This document shows positions 15,820 through 24,300 of a DNA stretch of 48,356 nt, in pieces. Position 1 is the first letter of the stretch; each line of letters starts with the position of its first letter. The notes beneath the pieces were generated by a model. That model was given only the letters and a program-made list of their open reading frames with translations. It was not told the DNA's origin and did not search any database. The position numbers and the translations under genes are program-made. The stretch comes from Amycolatopsis acidicola (lineage in GTDB: Bacteria > Actinomycetota > Actinomycetes > Mycobacteriales > Pseudonocardiaceae): NCBI RefSeq assembly GCF_007713735.2, contig NZ_VMNW02000072.1, positions 1 to 48,356 on the forward strand. The letters run 5' to 3'.

Positions 15820-16004
15820 CCAACACACCACCGCGAACAGCCAACACACCACCGCGAACAGCCAACACACGAACGGGAACGGCCAACACGCGAACGGGAA
15901 CGGCCAACACGCCAGGAGGCCGCGCCGCCCGGGCGTGTTGGCCGCTCCTGCGGGCGTGTTGGCCGACGGCGCGGGCGTGTTTGCCGGGCATGCGGGCGTG
16001 TTGG
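15820..16004. repeat. array A of 21-bp repeats, inverted
   Basis: CCAACAC cores start at 15820, 15841, 15862, 15883 and 15904, exactly 21 bp apart. Reverse cores GTGTTGG (one reads GTGTTTG) start at 15935, 15956, 15977 and 15998, again exactly 21 bp apart. The first two forward units are identical. CCAACACGCC (15904-15913) and GGCGTGTTGG (15932-15941) are perfect complements around the axis near 15922, so the array is a long inverted repeat. It lies downstream of pspM and upstream of the amidase-like gene. Confidence 0.92.
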
Positions 16005-16083
16005 CCGCGGGCGGAGGGCGGTGGCGGCGGGGTGGTCGAGCGGGCTCAGCGGTGGAGGGCGTAGGCGGCCGAGCGAAGCCGGG

Positions 16084-16260
16084 AGCAGATCGGCCGGGGC
16101 GCGTGATCCGAGCGCGCGTGATCAGGGCGCGCGATGGGCACTCGCTCCGGGAACAAGCGATCGGCGGCGCGTGATCCGAGGGCAAGCGATCGGCGGCGCG
16201 TGGTCTGGGGGCAAGTGGTCGGGGCCTCGTGAGTGCTCGGCGCAAGCGGCGCGTGATCGG
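16084..16260. repeat. degenerate 29-bp repeat field
   Basis: A 20-bp sequence beginning CAAGCGATCGGCGG is identical at 16154-16173 and 16183-16202, a period of 29 bp. A diverged third copy follows at 16212-16231 on the same period, and a shortened one near 16243. CGCGTGATC occurs at 16100, 16115, 16168 and 16250 within it. The field lies between array A and the pspM stop. Confidence 0.75.
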
Positions 16261-16295
16261 CGGCGCGCGGCCACCACCCCACACCCCAGCCGGGG

Positions 16296-17207
16296 TCAGG
16301 AAACCTCGCGGAGGGCGATGGCCAGTCCGGCGAGTCTGTCGGTGGCGTCGGTGAGTGCTTCCTTCGACTGCGCCATTCCCGTGCTCCCCGCGGCGACCGC
16401 TCGGCCCGCCGCCGCGATCAGGGTCGCGTAGTCGTCCAGACCTTCGTTCAGTTGCTCCAGCAGGTTCCGCACCGCCGACTCCAGCGCCTTGCGATCGGCC
16501 GCCGGCGCGGAATCGCGCGCTCGCTCGATGGCCTGGATGCGCTCCGCCAGCGCACGCAGCGCGGTGGCGGCTTCGGCGGCCGTCTTGCGGGCGTCCTCGA
16601 CGGATTCCCCACCCACCAAAGAGGACGGAGCCGACAGCTGCCGCAGCAACTCGGCCAGCGACTCCTCGCCTTCGGTCAGCCGCTCCATCGGCGCGCGCGC
16701 CGCCGACTTCGGCGACGGCAGCTTGGGCGGCCGCGCCGCGTCCGCCGCGGGCAGTTCGGTGCGGTTGAGCTGCCGCAGCCGCAGACCGGACCGCACGCCG
16801 AGGGTGGCGAACACGACCGCGCCCGCCACCGCCAGGTACTCGGAACTACTGCCGACCACGATGAAATGCAAGCCGCCCGCGACCGCGAACAGCCCGCACA
16901 ACAACGTGAGCAGGAGCCACAACGTGACCGCGCGCGAAGCCCGGCGCTTGCGCCGCTCGAGTTTCGCCGCCGGGGCGTTCCACCGCTCCCACTTCGACCT
17001 CGCCTCGGCGAACACCGGCACCGACGTGAACGAGGGCCGCGGTGGGGCCGGGCGCCGCAGCGGGTTCGGCGCCCGCTGCCCGGCCTGCTCGGACGGCAGA
17101 TAGCGCTGGAGCTTCTCCTGCGCCCGCTGGGCGTAGTCGGGCAGACGGTCGATGTGTTTCTCGAGCTTGGCAGCCAGCTCGTCGAAATCGCGTCTGCCCG
17201 GCCCCAT
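16296..17207 (-). CDS. pspM: phage-shock envelope stress protein PspM
   Basis: This 303-residue protein has a basic, Pro-rich N-terminal region, two adjacent membrane helices (about residues 93-117 and 124-140) and a long helical C-terminal half (TEGEESLAELLRQL onward). It lies directly after pspA, as in mycobacteria, where the membrane protein PspM anchors PspA during envelope stress; identification rests on this order plus topology, because the family is poorly conserved. It starts 29 bases after the pspA stop. The third mycobacterial partner, PspN, is absent: the repeat island comes next. Confidence 0.82.
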   Translation of the reverse strand: MGPGRRDFDELAAKLEKHIDRLPDYAQRAQEKLQRYLPSEQAGQRAPNPLRRPAPPRPSFTSVPVFAEARSKWERWNAPAAKLERRKRRASRAVTLWLLLTLLCGLFAVAGGLHFIVVGSSSEYLAVAGAVVFATLGVRSGLRLRQLNRTELPAADAARPPKLPSPKSAARAPMERLTEGEESLAELLRQLSAPSSLVGGESVEDARKTAAEAATALRALAERIQAIERARDSAPAADRKALESAVRNLLEQLNEGLDDYATLIAAAGRAVAAGSTGMAQSKEALTDATDRLAGLAIALREVS

Positions 17208-17236
17208 CCGCGGCCCCCTTCGCGCCGTGCCCCTCG

Positions 17237-18070
17237 TCAGGCCTGGTTCTTCTCGGCCTGCACGCGGGCCTGGATCTCACGCTGGATGTCACCCTGCGAA
17301 GACGCGGCGGGCTTGCTCGCCGAACCATCGGTGACCTGAGCGACCGGGTCGCCCTTCATCGAGGCGCGGATCTGCTCGAGCCGCGAGTGCCCGGCCAGCT
17401 CCGTGGTGGCGGACTGGACCTCGAGCATCCGGCCCTGCACCGAGTTCTGCGCCAGCTCCGCCGAGCCGAGCGCGGTGGTGTAGCGCTTCTCGATCTTCTC
17501 GCGGACCTCGTCCAGCGACGGGGTGTTGCCCGGCGCCGCCAGCTCCGACATCTGGTTCAGCGAGGCCGAGACCTTCTCCTGCATCTTGGCCTGCTCCAGC
17601 TGCGAGAGCAGCTTGGTGCGCTCGGCCAGCTTCTGCTGCAGCATCGAGGCGTTGCGCTCCACGGCCTGCTTGGCCTGCGCCGCCGCCTGCAGCGACTGGT
17701 CGTGCAGCGTCTTGAGGTCCTCGATGCTCTGCTCGGCCGTGACCAGCTGGGTGGCGAAGGCCTCCGCCGCGTTCTCGTACTGGGTGGCCTTCTCGTTGTC
17801 CCCCTTGGCGCGGGCCTCGTCGGCCAGCACCAGGGCCTGGCGGGCGGAAGCCTGCAGCTTCTCGACCTCGCCGAGCTGCCGGTTGAGCTTCATCTCCAGC
17901 TGCCGCTGGTTCCCGATCACCGCCGCGGCCTGCTGGGAGAGCGCCTGGTGGTTGCGCTGCGCCTCCTCGATGGCCTGCTGGATCTGCACCTTGGGGTCCG
18001 CGTGCTCGTCGATCTTCGACGAGAACGCCGCCATGAGGTACTTCCAGGCCTTAACGAACGGGTTGGCCAT
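17237..18070 (-). CDS. pspA: PspA/IM30-family envelope-stress protein
   Basis: The 277-residue product begins with an amphipathic helix (MANPFVKAWKYLMAAFSSKI) followed by almost continuous coiled coil rich in Gln, Ala and Glu to about residue 220, the ESCRT-III-like PspA layout. The C-terminal tail (KPAASSQGDIQREIQARVQ) is a second short helix. Known: it polymerises on damaged membrane. The ATG at 18070 is preceded by GGCGGA. clgR lies upstream on the same strand, separated by 247 bp containing a strong hairpin, so pspA may also have its own promoter there. Confidence 0.94.
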   Translation of the reverse strand: MANPFVKAWKYLMAAFSSKIDEHADPKVQIQQAIEEAQRNHQALSQQAAAVIGNQRQLEMKLNRQLGEVEKLQASARQALVLADEARAKGDNEKATQYENAAEAFATQLVTAEQSIEDLKTLHDQSLQAAAQAKQAVERNASMLQQKLAERTKLLSQLEQAKMQEKVSASLNQMSELAAPGNTPSLDEVREKIEKRYTTALGSAELAQNSVQGRMLEVQSATTELAGHSRLEQIRASMKGDPVAQVTDGSASKPAASSQGDIQREIQARVQAEKNQA

Positions 18071-18317
18071 CTGTTCCGCCTGCCTTCTTAACGTCCCACT
18101 AGTCCAAGTTGACCCGACGGTCATGGGGCGCTGCACTCCCCTAACCCTGCAACGCACCGACCTCGGCGTGGGTTCCATCGTGTCAGGTCAGCGCGTCCGG
18201 TACCAGGCGACCCCGGGGGATTTCAGGGACGACCCTGAACCGGCCCCCGGAACACCGGAAGGCCACCCGCGCCGCGCGGGTGGCCTTCCGGCCTCGAACG
18301 TTCGCCTGGCCTGCGGC
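18071..18317 (-). promoter_or_regulatory. clgR-pspA intergenic region with hairpins
   Basis: A perfect 16-bp stem at 18255-18291 stands just after the clgR stop. A second 7-bp hairpin lies at 18222-18239 (TTCAGGG/CCCTGAA). The remaining 150 bp up to pspA should hold a pspA promoter; I could not pick a clear one. Confidence 0.5.
18255..18291 (-). terminator. 16-bp perfect hairpin after clgR
   Basis: CCGGAAGGCCACCCGC (18255-18270) pairs without mismatch with 18276-18291 around a five-base loop. No U tract follows on the minus strand, so it may attenuate rather than stop clgR transcripts reading into pspA. Confidence 0.6.
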
Positions 18318-18755
18318 TCAGGCCGCGACCATCTTCGGTGCCCTGATCGTGGTCCGCAGGGCAGGCCCCACCCGCTGGCCGGATACCCGCAGGTCGGCCA
18401 GGTCGTTGCCGATCACGCCGTCCACGATGCGGCCACCCTCGAGGTGGCCCGCTTCGGCCCGGCTCTCCCGCTGCCCGGCATCCTCGCCTTCGGCCCGCAT
18501 GGTGGCCACGTCGACCGTGTCCAGCGCGGAGATGTCGGCGGCCACGTTGTGCAGCAGCTCGGCCAGAGGGAGCTCCAGCGCATCGCAGATGGAGGACAGC
18601 AGCTCGCTCGATGCTTCCTTCTGTCCCCGCTCCACCTCGGACAGGTAGCCGAGGCTGACCCTGGCGGCGCGGGAGATGTCGCGCAGCGTGCGACGCTGGT
18701 TGGTGCGGGCATGACGGAGCCGATCACCGATCGCCTCACGCAACAGCACGGTCAT
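18318..18755 (-). CDS. clgR: ClgR-type XRE-family transcriptional activator
   Basis: The 145-residue protein has an N-terminal helix-turn-helix (TLRDISRAARVSLGYLSEVE, then RGQKEASSELLSSICDAL), the combination typical of ClgR. The remainder is acidic then basic, ending PKMVAA, an AA end that fits known ClgP-mediated turnover of ClgR. Known: ClgR activates Clp protease and psp genes in Actinobacteria. The ATG at 18755 is six bases after GGAGG (18762-18766); an in-frame GTG at 18758 is less well placed. A ClgR-like operator lies upstream. Confidence 0.92.
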   Translation of the reverse strand: MTVLLREAIGDRLRHARTNQRRTLRDISRAARVSLGYLSEVERGQKEASSELLSSICDALELPLAELLHNVAADISALDTVDVATMRAEGEDAGQRESRAEAGHLEGGRIVDGVIGNDLADLRVSGQRVGPALRTTIRAPKMVAA

Positions 18756-18830
18756 CACGCGCCTCCCTTCCTGATACCGACCACGTTACCCAGACCGGGC
18801 CCCTCGCCGCAGCGATTGACTCGGGCCGTA

Positions 18831-18844
18831 CGCCAAGGGCGAAC
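18831..18844. promoter_or_regulatory. ClgR-type operator upstream of clgR
   Basis: CGCCAAGGGCGAAC matches the known actinobacterial ClgR pattern CGCY-NAN-RGCG followed by two A/T bases. On the minus strand it reads GTTCGCCCTTGGCG, 75 bp before the clgR start and just after the cinA stop. It fits autoregulation. Confidence 0.7.
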
Positions 18845-18851
18845 GCCTGGC

Positions 18852-19316
18852 TCACGCCAGATGTTCCCCCAGCAAGGACAACGCGGCCAGCGCCGATTCG
18901 GTTCGCACGTGCGCGCGGTCTCCTTCGAACCAGCAGGTCCGCACCGTGCGCAGGCCCGCGCCGGCGAGCCCGACGTGCACCGTTCCGGGCACGACGCCGT
19001 CTTGGGGGTCCGGCCCCGCCACCCCGGTGAGGCCCAGGCCCCAGTCCGCCCCGCAGCGCCGCCGCGCACCCTCCGCGAGCTGCGCCGCGACCTCCGGGTG
19101 GACCGCGCCGTGCTCGTCCAGCAGCGCCTGGTCCACCCCCGCGAGTGAGTTCTTCAGATCAGTGGCGTACACGACAAGACCGCCGCGCACCACGGCGCTC
19201 GACCCGGGCACCTCGGTCAGCGTCACGCACACGAGCCCGGCGGTGAGGGATTCCGCCGTCGCCACCGTTTCCCCTCGCTCGGTCAGCCTTGTGACGATCT
19301 TGCGCGCCAGCGTCAC
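18852..19316 (-). CDS. CinA C-terminal-domain amidohydrolase (PncC-like)
   Basis: This 154-residue protein is the stand-alone C-terminal CinA domain, with TVATAESLTAGLVCVTL, VPGSSAVVRGGLVVYAT and GLTGVAGPDPQDG. Known: this domain deamidates nicotinamide mononucleotide in several bacteria. The start is GTG 19316, which overlaps the pgsA stop as GTGA. The frame extends to 19427, but only inside pgsA. The N-terminal molybdopterin-binding half of full CinA is absent. Confidence 0.88.
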   Translation of the reverse strand: MTLARKIVTRLTERGETVATAESLTAGLVCVTLTEVPGSSAVVRGGLVVYATDLKNSLAGVDQALLDEHGAVHPEVAAQLAEGARRRCGADWGLGLTGVAGPDPQDGVVPGTVHVGLAGAGLRTVRTCWFEGDRAHVRTESALAALSLLGEHLA

Positions 19317-19942
19317 GGCTTCGCCACGGCCCGGCGGCCCTCCGCGCGCAGCCGCACCGCGCGCAGCACGTAGTCGAACCCGGTCACGACCGTCAGCGCG
19401 ACCGCGATGCCCATCAGCACCCAGCACACCGGATCCGCCCCGCTCGGCAGCGGCAGCAGGTACGCCACGATCGCCGCGATCTGGGTCAGCGTCTTCGCCT
19501 TCCCGCCGCGGCTGGCCGCGATCACCCCGTGCCGGATCACCCAGAACCGCAGCAGCGTCACCCCGATCTCACGGACCGCGATGACGATCGTCACCCACCA
19601 CGACAGCTCGCCGAGCACGCTCAGCCCGATCAGCGCGGCACCGGTGAGCGCCTTGTCCGCGATCGGGTCGGCGATCTTGCCGAAGTCGGTGATCAGCCCG
19701 TAGCGGCGGGCGACCCAGCCGTCCACCTGGTCGGTCAGCGAGGCGATCGCGAACAGCACGGTGGCCAGGTACCGCCACGTGGTGTCGGTGCCGCCGTCGG
19801 CGAACAGCGCCAGCACGAACACCGGCACCAGCACCAGCCGGGACAGGGTCAGGATGTTCGCCAGGTTGATGTTGGAGACGCGGGCGACGGGCGGCGCGGG
19901 TGCGGCGGCGTCCGCATCCACCGGCTCGTCGGCCGCGCTCAT
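19313..19942 (-). CDS. pgsA: CDP-alcohol phosphatidyltransferase, PgsA type
   Basis: The 209-residue membrane protein has the complete CDP-alcohol transferase signature: D74-G75, A78-R79, G88, D92 and D96, within a region of about six hydrophobic segments. The N-terminal 20 residues are acidic and Ala/Pro-rich. It most likely makes phosphatidylglycerophosphate; position between rimO and clgR matches mycobacterial pgsA3. The ATG at 19942 overlaps the rimO stop as ATGA, and its own stop overlaps cinA as GTGA, so the three are read in series. Confidence 0.92.
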   Translation of the reverse strand: MSAADEPVDADAAAPAPPVARVSNINLANILTLSRLVLVPVFVLALFADGGTDTTWRYLATVLFAIASLTDQVDGWVARRYGLITDFGKIADPIADKALTGAALIGLSVLGELSWWVTIVIAVREIGVTLLRFWVIRHGVIAASRGGKAKTLTQIAAIVAYLLPLPSGADPVCWVLMGIAVALTVVTGFDYVLRAVRLRAEGRRAVAKP

Positions 19943-21348
19943 CCGGCCGCTTCCGGCCGGACGATGAGGTCGACGCCCTCGCTGTCCACGACCCGGCAGC
20001 GGAGGAACTGCCCGATCTCGGCGCTCCCGGCGTCGAGCACCACGCAGGCGCCGTCGACCTCGGGCGCCTGGTGCGCGGCCCGGCCGACGACCTCCTCGCC
20101 GGTCTCCTCGATCAGCACGTCGACCAGTTCGCCGACGCGGTCCTCGGCGCGCTGCGCGGTCAGTTCCTCGACCAGCGCGGAGATCTTGGTGACCCGCTCG
20201 GCCACCAGCTCCGGGTCGACCTTGCCCTCGAAGGTCTCCGCCTCGGTGCCGTCCTCGTCGGAGTAGCCGAAGACACCGACGGCGTCCAGCCGCGCGCCCG
20301 TCAGGAAACGCTCCAGCTCGGCCACGTCCTCCTCGGTCTCGCCGGGGAAGCCGACGATCACGTTGGTGCGGATGCCCGCGGCCGGGGACAGCTCGCGGAT
20401 CTGGTCGATCAGCGCGAGGAAGGAGTCCGTGGAACCGAAGCGCCGCATCCGGCGCAGCACGGCCTCGCTGGAGTGCTGGAACGACAGGTCGAAGTAGTCG
20501 GCCACACCCGGCGTGGTGGCGATCGCGCGGACCAGGTCCGGCCTGGTTTCGGCGGGCTGCAGGTACGAAACCCGCACGCGCTCGATGCCCTCGATCTCCG
20601 CCAGCTTCGGCAGCAGCCGCTCCAGCGCGCGGGTGCCGCCGTCGGCCCGGCTCAGGTCCTTGCCGTACGAAGTGGAGTTCTCGCTGACGAGGAACAGTTC
20701 CTTGACGCCCTCGCCGGCCAGCCACGCGGCCTCGGCGAGGATCTCCTCGGGGCGCCGCGAGACGAACGAACCGCGGAAGGACGGGATGGCGCAGAAGGAA
20801 CAGCGCCTGTCACAGCCCGAGGCGATCTTCAGCGCCGACACCGGGCCGGAGGCCAGCCGGGCGCGCGGGATCCAGCCGTGGCCGGGCACCGTGACGTCGG
20901 CGGCCGCGGCGGGCCGCTCGACCGGGCTGATCGGCAGCAGCGTGCGCCGGTCGGCCGGGACGTGCGACTCGATCTTGTGCCCGGAGACGATCGAACCGAG
21001 CCGCTCGGCCAGATCCGGGTAGTGGTCGAAGCCGAGCACCGCGTCGGCCTCGGGAAGGCTCTCGGCCAGCTCGGTGCCGTAGCGCTCCGCCATGCAGCCC
21101 ACGGCGACGACCTTGGCGCCCGTGTCCGCGGCGGCGAGCAGGGTGTCCACCGAGTCCTTCTTCGCCGACTCGACGAACCCGCAGGTGTTCACGACCACCA
21201 CGTCGGACTCGCCGGGGTCCTCGGTCAGCTCCCAGCCGCCGGCGGCCAGCCTGCCGGCCAGCTCCTCGGAGTCGACCTCGTTGCGGGCACAGCCGAGGGT
21301 GAGCAGGGAAACGCGGCGGGCCTCGGACGGATCGGTGGCAGCAGACAC
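19939..21348 (-). CDS. rimO: ribosomal protein S12 methylthiotransferase
   Basis: The 469-residue product has an N-terminal methylthiotransferase domain with cysteines in LGCARNEVDSE, NTCGFVESAK and VGCMAERYG for the auxiliary cluster, a radical-SAM motif C179-x3-C183-x2-C186 (GCDRRCSFC), and a C-terminal TRAM-like domain. Known: RimO adds a methylthio group to an aspartate of S12. The GTG at 21348 was chosen because it is followed immediately by the conserved SLLTLGCARN block; the open frame upstream belongs to the AAA+ gene, whose stop is only five bases away. Confidence 0.95.
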   Translation of the reverse strand: MSAATDPSEARRVSLLTLGCARNEVDSEELAGRLAAGGWELTEDPGESDVVVVNTCGFVESAKKDSVDTLLAAADTGAKVVAVGCMAERYGTELAESLPEADAVLGFDHYPDLAERLGSIVSGHKIESHVPADRRTLLPISPVERPAAAADVTVPGHGWIPRARLASGPVSALKIASGCDRRCSFCAIPSFRGSFVSRRPEEILAEAAWLAGEGVKELFLVSENSTSYGKDLSRADGGTRALERLLPKLAEIEGIERVRVSYLQPAETRPDLVRAIATTPGVADYFDLSFQHSSEAVLRRMRRFGSTDSFLALIDQIRELSPAAGIRTNVIVGFPGETEEDVAELERFLTGARLDAVGVFGYSDEDGTEAETFEGKVDPELVAERVTKISALVEELTAQRAEDRVGELVDVLIEETGEEVVGRAAHQAPEVDGACVVLDAGSAEIGQFLRCRVVDSEGVDLIVRPEAAG

Positions 21349-21353
21349 GCCAA

Positions 21354-24300
21354 TCAGGGTACTTGGCCTGGCAGGTCCGCCAGCGTCAGCACGGTCAGCT
21401 CCTCGTCGGCGAGGCTCTCCAGATCGACGTCCGGGCCCGCGAGGCGAAGGGCCTGCGCCCCGATCGCCTGCTCCAGCAACCCGCGCGCGGAGCGGCCGTT
21501 GGCGAAGCCGGGTCCGCGGTCCAGCCGCGCCATCACCCCGGGCAGGCCCGCTTCCAGCTCGGGCGCGAGCCGGTAGCCCTGTTTCGTGGCCATCGCGGTG
21601 AAGATCGCCGCCAGCTCTTCGTCGCCGTAGTCCGGGAAGTCGACCGTGCCACCGAAACGCGAGCGCAGCCCGGGGTTGCTGTCCAGGAAGCGCTCCAGAT
21701 CGGCCGAGTAGCCCGCCGCGATGACGATCAGGTCCTCGCGGTGGTTTTCCATCTGCACCAGCAATTCCGCGACGGCCTCGCGGCCGAAGTCGTTCTCGGA
21801 GTCCTGCACGAGGTTGTACGCCTCGTCGATGAACAGCACCCCGCCCACGGCCCGTTCGCACACGTCGCGCGTCTTCGGCGCCGTCTGGCCGATGAACTCG
21901 CCGACGAGGTCCGGCCGCGCCACTTCGACGAGATGGCCCGAAGGCAGCACGCCGAGCTCGCGGTAGAGCTGCCCCATCAGCCGCGCCACCGTGGTCTTCG
22001 CCGTGCCCGGGTTGCCCGCGAAGATCAGGTGCCGGCTGCGGGCCGCGACGGGCAGGCCCGCGGAGCGGCGCCGGGCGTCCAGCCGGGTCTCGGCGACCAG
22101 GGTGCGCAGCCGCTGTTTGACCGGGGCGAGCCCGATCATCCCGTCCATTTCGGCCATCAGGTCTTCGAGACCGCGCCGCGGCCCGCTGTCGTCGGTCTGC
22201 CCGACGCCGGAGTCCGTGGGCAGATCCGCCGCCGTCAGCTCGACGAGCGCGGCCGGGTCGGCCTGGGACTGGCGCGCGAGGCGGCTCGACTGCTTGCCGA
22301 TCGTCGTTTCCAGCAACCCGCGCGCGGAGCGGCCGTTCGCGAAACCACGGCCGCGCGGGATCCGGCGGATCGCCTCCGGCAAGGCCGCCGAGAAGTCCTC
22401 GGCGAACTTGTAGCCCTGCTTTTCGGCCATGGAGCGGAAGATCTCGGCGAGCTCCTCGTTCGAGTAGTCCGGGAACTCCACGCGCCCCGCGAACCGGGAG
22501 CGCAGGCCGGTGTTGGACTCGAGGAACTCGTCCATCTCCCTGGGGTAGCCCGCCGCGATCACCACGAGGTCGTCGCGGTGGTTTTCCATCTGTACCAACA
22601 ACTCTGCGACGGCTTCGCGGCCATAGTCGTCGTCGGAGTCCTGGACGAGGTTGTACGCCTCGTCGATGAACAGCAGCCCGCCGACGGCCCGCTCGCAGAT
22701 ATCGCGGGTCTTCGGCGCGGTCTGCCCGCTGAACTCGCCGATCAGGTCCGAGCGCTGCGCCTCGACGAGGTGGCCGGACGGCAGCACGCCCAGCTCGCGG
22801 AAGAGCTGCCCCATCAGCCGCGCCACGGTGGTCTTCGCCGTGCCCGGGTTGCCGGTGAAGACGAGATGACGGCTGCGCGCGGCGACCTGCAGCCCGGCCT
22901 GACGGCGCTGCGCGTCCACCTTGGTCTCGTCGACCAGGCCGTGGACGCGCTGCTTGACCGGCGCCAGTCCGATCATTCCGTCCAATTCGGACAGCAGGTC
23001 TTCGAGGCCGCGGCGCGGGCCACCGTCGTCGGCCTGGCCCACCCCGGAATCGGTGGGCAGATCCTCGGCCAGGAGCAGCGCGAGCGAGCGCGGGTCGTTG
23101 TTCTCCTGCCCGGCGATGCGCGTGCTCTGGCGGCTGATCGTGGCCTCCAGCAACCCGCGCGCGGAGCGGCCGTTCGCGAACCCGCGGCCGCGCGGGATCC
23201 GGCGGATCGCTTCGGGCAGCGCCTGCTTGAACTCCGGCGCCAGCTCATACCCCTGGCCGTGCGCCATCAGCTCGAAGATGCCGGCCAGTTCTTCGTTGGT
23301 GTAGTCCGGGAAATCGACCCGGCCGGAGAACCGTGAGCGCAGCCCGGGGTTGGCCTCCAGGAACCCGTCCATCTCCTTGGGATAGCCCGCCGCGAACACC
23401 ACCAGGTCGTCGCGATGGTTCTCCATCTGCACCAGCAACTCCGCGACCGCCTCGCCACCGAAGTCGTTTTCGGCGTCCTGCACGAGGTTGTAGGCCTCGT
23501 CGATGAACAGCACGCCGCCCATCGCGCGCTCGCACACCTCGCGGGTCTTCGGCGCGGTGTGCCCGACGAACTCGCCGACCAGGTCCGACCGGCCGACCTC
23601 GATCACCTGCCCCTTCGGCAGCACGCCGAGGGCCTGGTAGATCTTCGCGACCAGCCGGGCCACCGTGGTCTTCGCCGTGCCCGGGTTGCCGGTGAAGACG
23701 AGATGGCGGCTGCGGGTGGCGACGTTGAGGCCCGCCGCCCGGCGCTGCGCGTCGACGTTCATCTCCGCGACCAGCGCCCGCACGCGCTGCTTCACCGCGT
23801 CCAGGCCGATCATCGCGTCCAGCTCGGCGAGCAGCTCCTCGACGCCCGGCTCGTCTTCGCTCTGGCGCGGGCCGAGCCCCTCGACGTCGGGCAGGTCGAT
23901 CTGCGGGCTGTCGCCGAACACCGCGCCGCGGCCGATCGCGTTCTGCGCCGCGGCGCCGACGAGCGCTTCGATCTCGCGCGCGTCGGGCTTGCGCACCTGG
24001 CGCACCACGCGGTTGAGCACGTCGCGAGCGGGCGGCGACACCACGGCGTTGCGCTCGGTCAGCAGGACTTCGAGGAGCGCCGCGCCGGCGGCGGGCTGGG
24101 TGAGATCGGGCAGGCGGTAGGTCAGCAGGCGCGACGCCAGCCGCGGCGACTCCGTGGTCAGCGCGGAGAGCGCGCGCTCGGTGCCGCTGAGCACGATGAG
24201 CCGGCAGTCGGTCTGGTCGTGCGCGAACTTGTCGAGCACGCGCGTCACCCCGGGGGTGTCGGCGTCCAGCAGCGCGTCGACGTCCTCGATCAGCAGCATC

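Larger units (their letters stand above)
15557..16295. other. 739-bp repeat island between pspM and the amidase-like gene
   Basis: No credible gene fills this gap. From left to right it has a palindrome plus ribosome-binding site and ATG (15697-15732), a GTTCCGCGTGG direct repeat near 15787-15811, the 21-bp array (15820-16004), and a degenerate 29-bp repeat field (16084-16260). Open frames crossing it are repetitive heptapeptides created by the 21-bp period. Confidence 0.7.

Noticed and set aside
15820..16004. CRISPR array
   Set aside because: The period is only 21 bp, the conserved core is about 9 bp, no true spacers of 30 bp or more exist, orientation reverses mid-array, and no cas genes are present.
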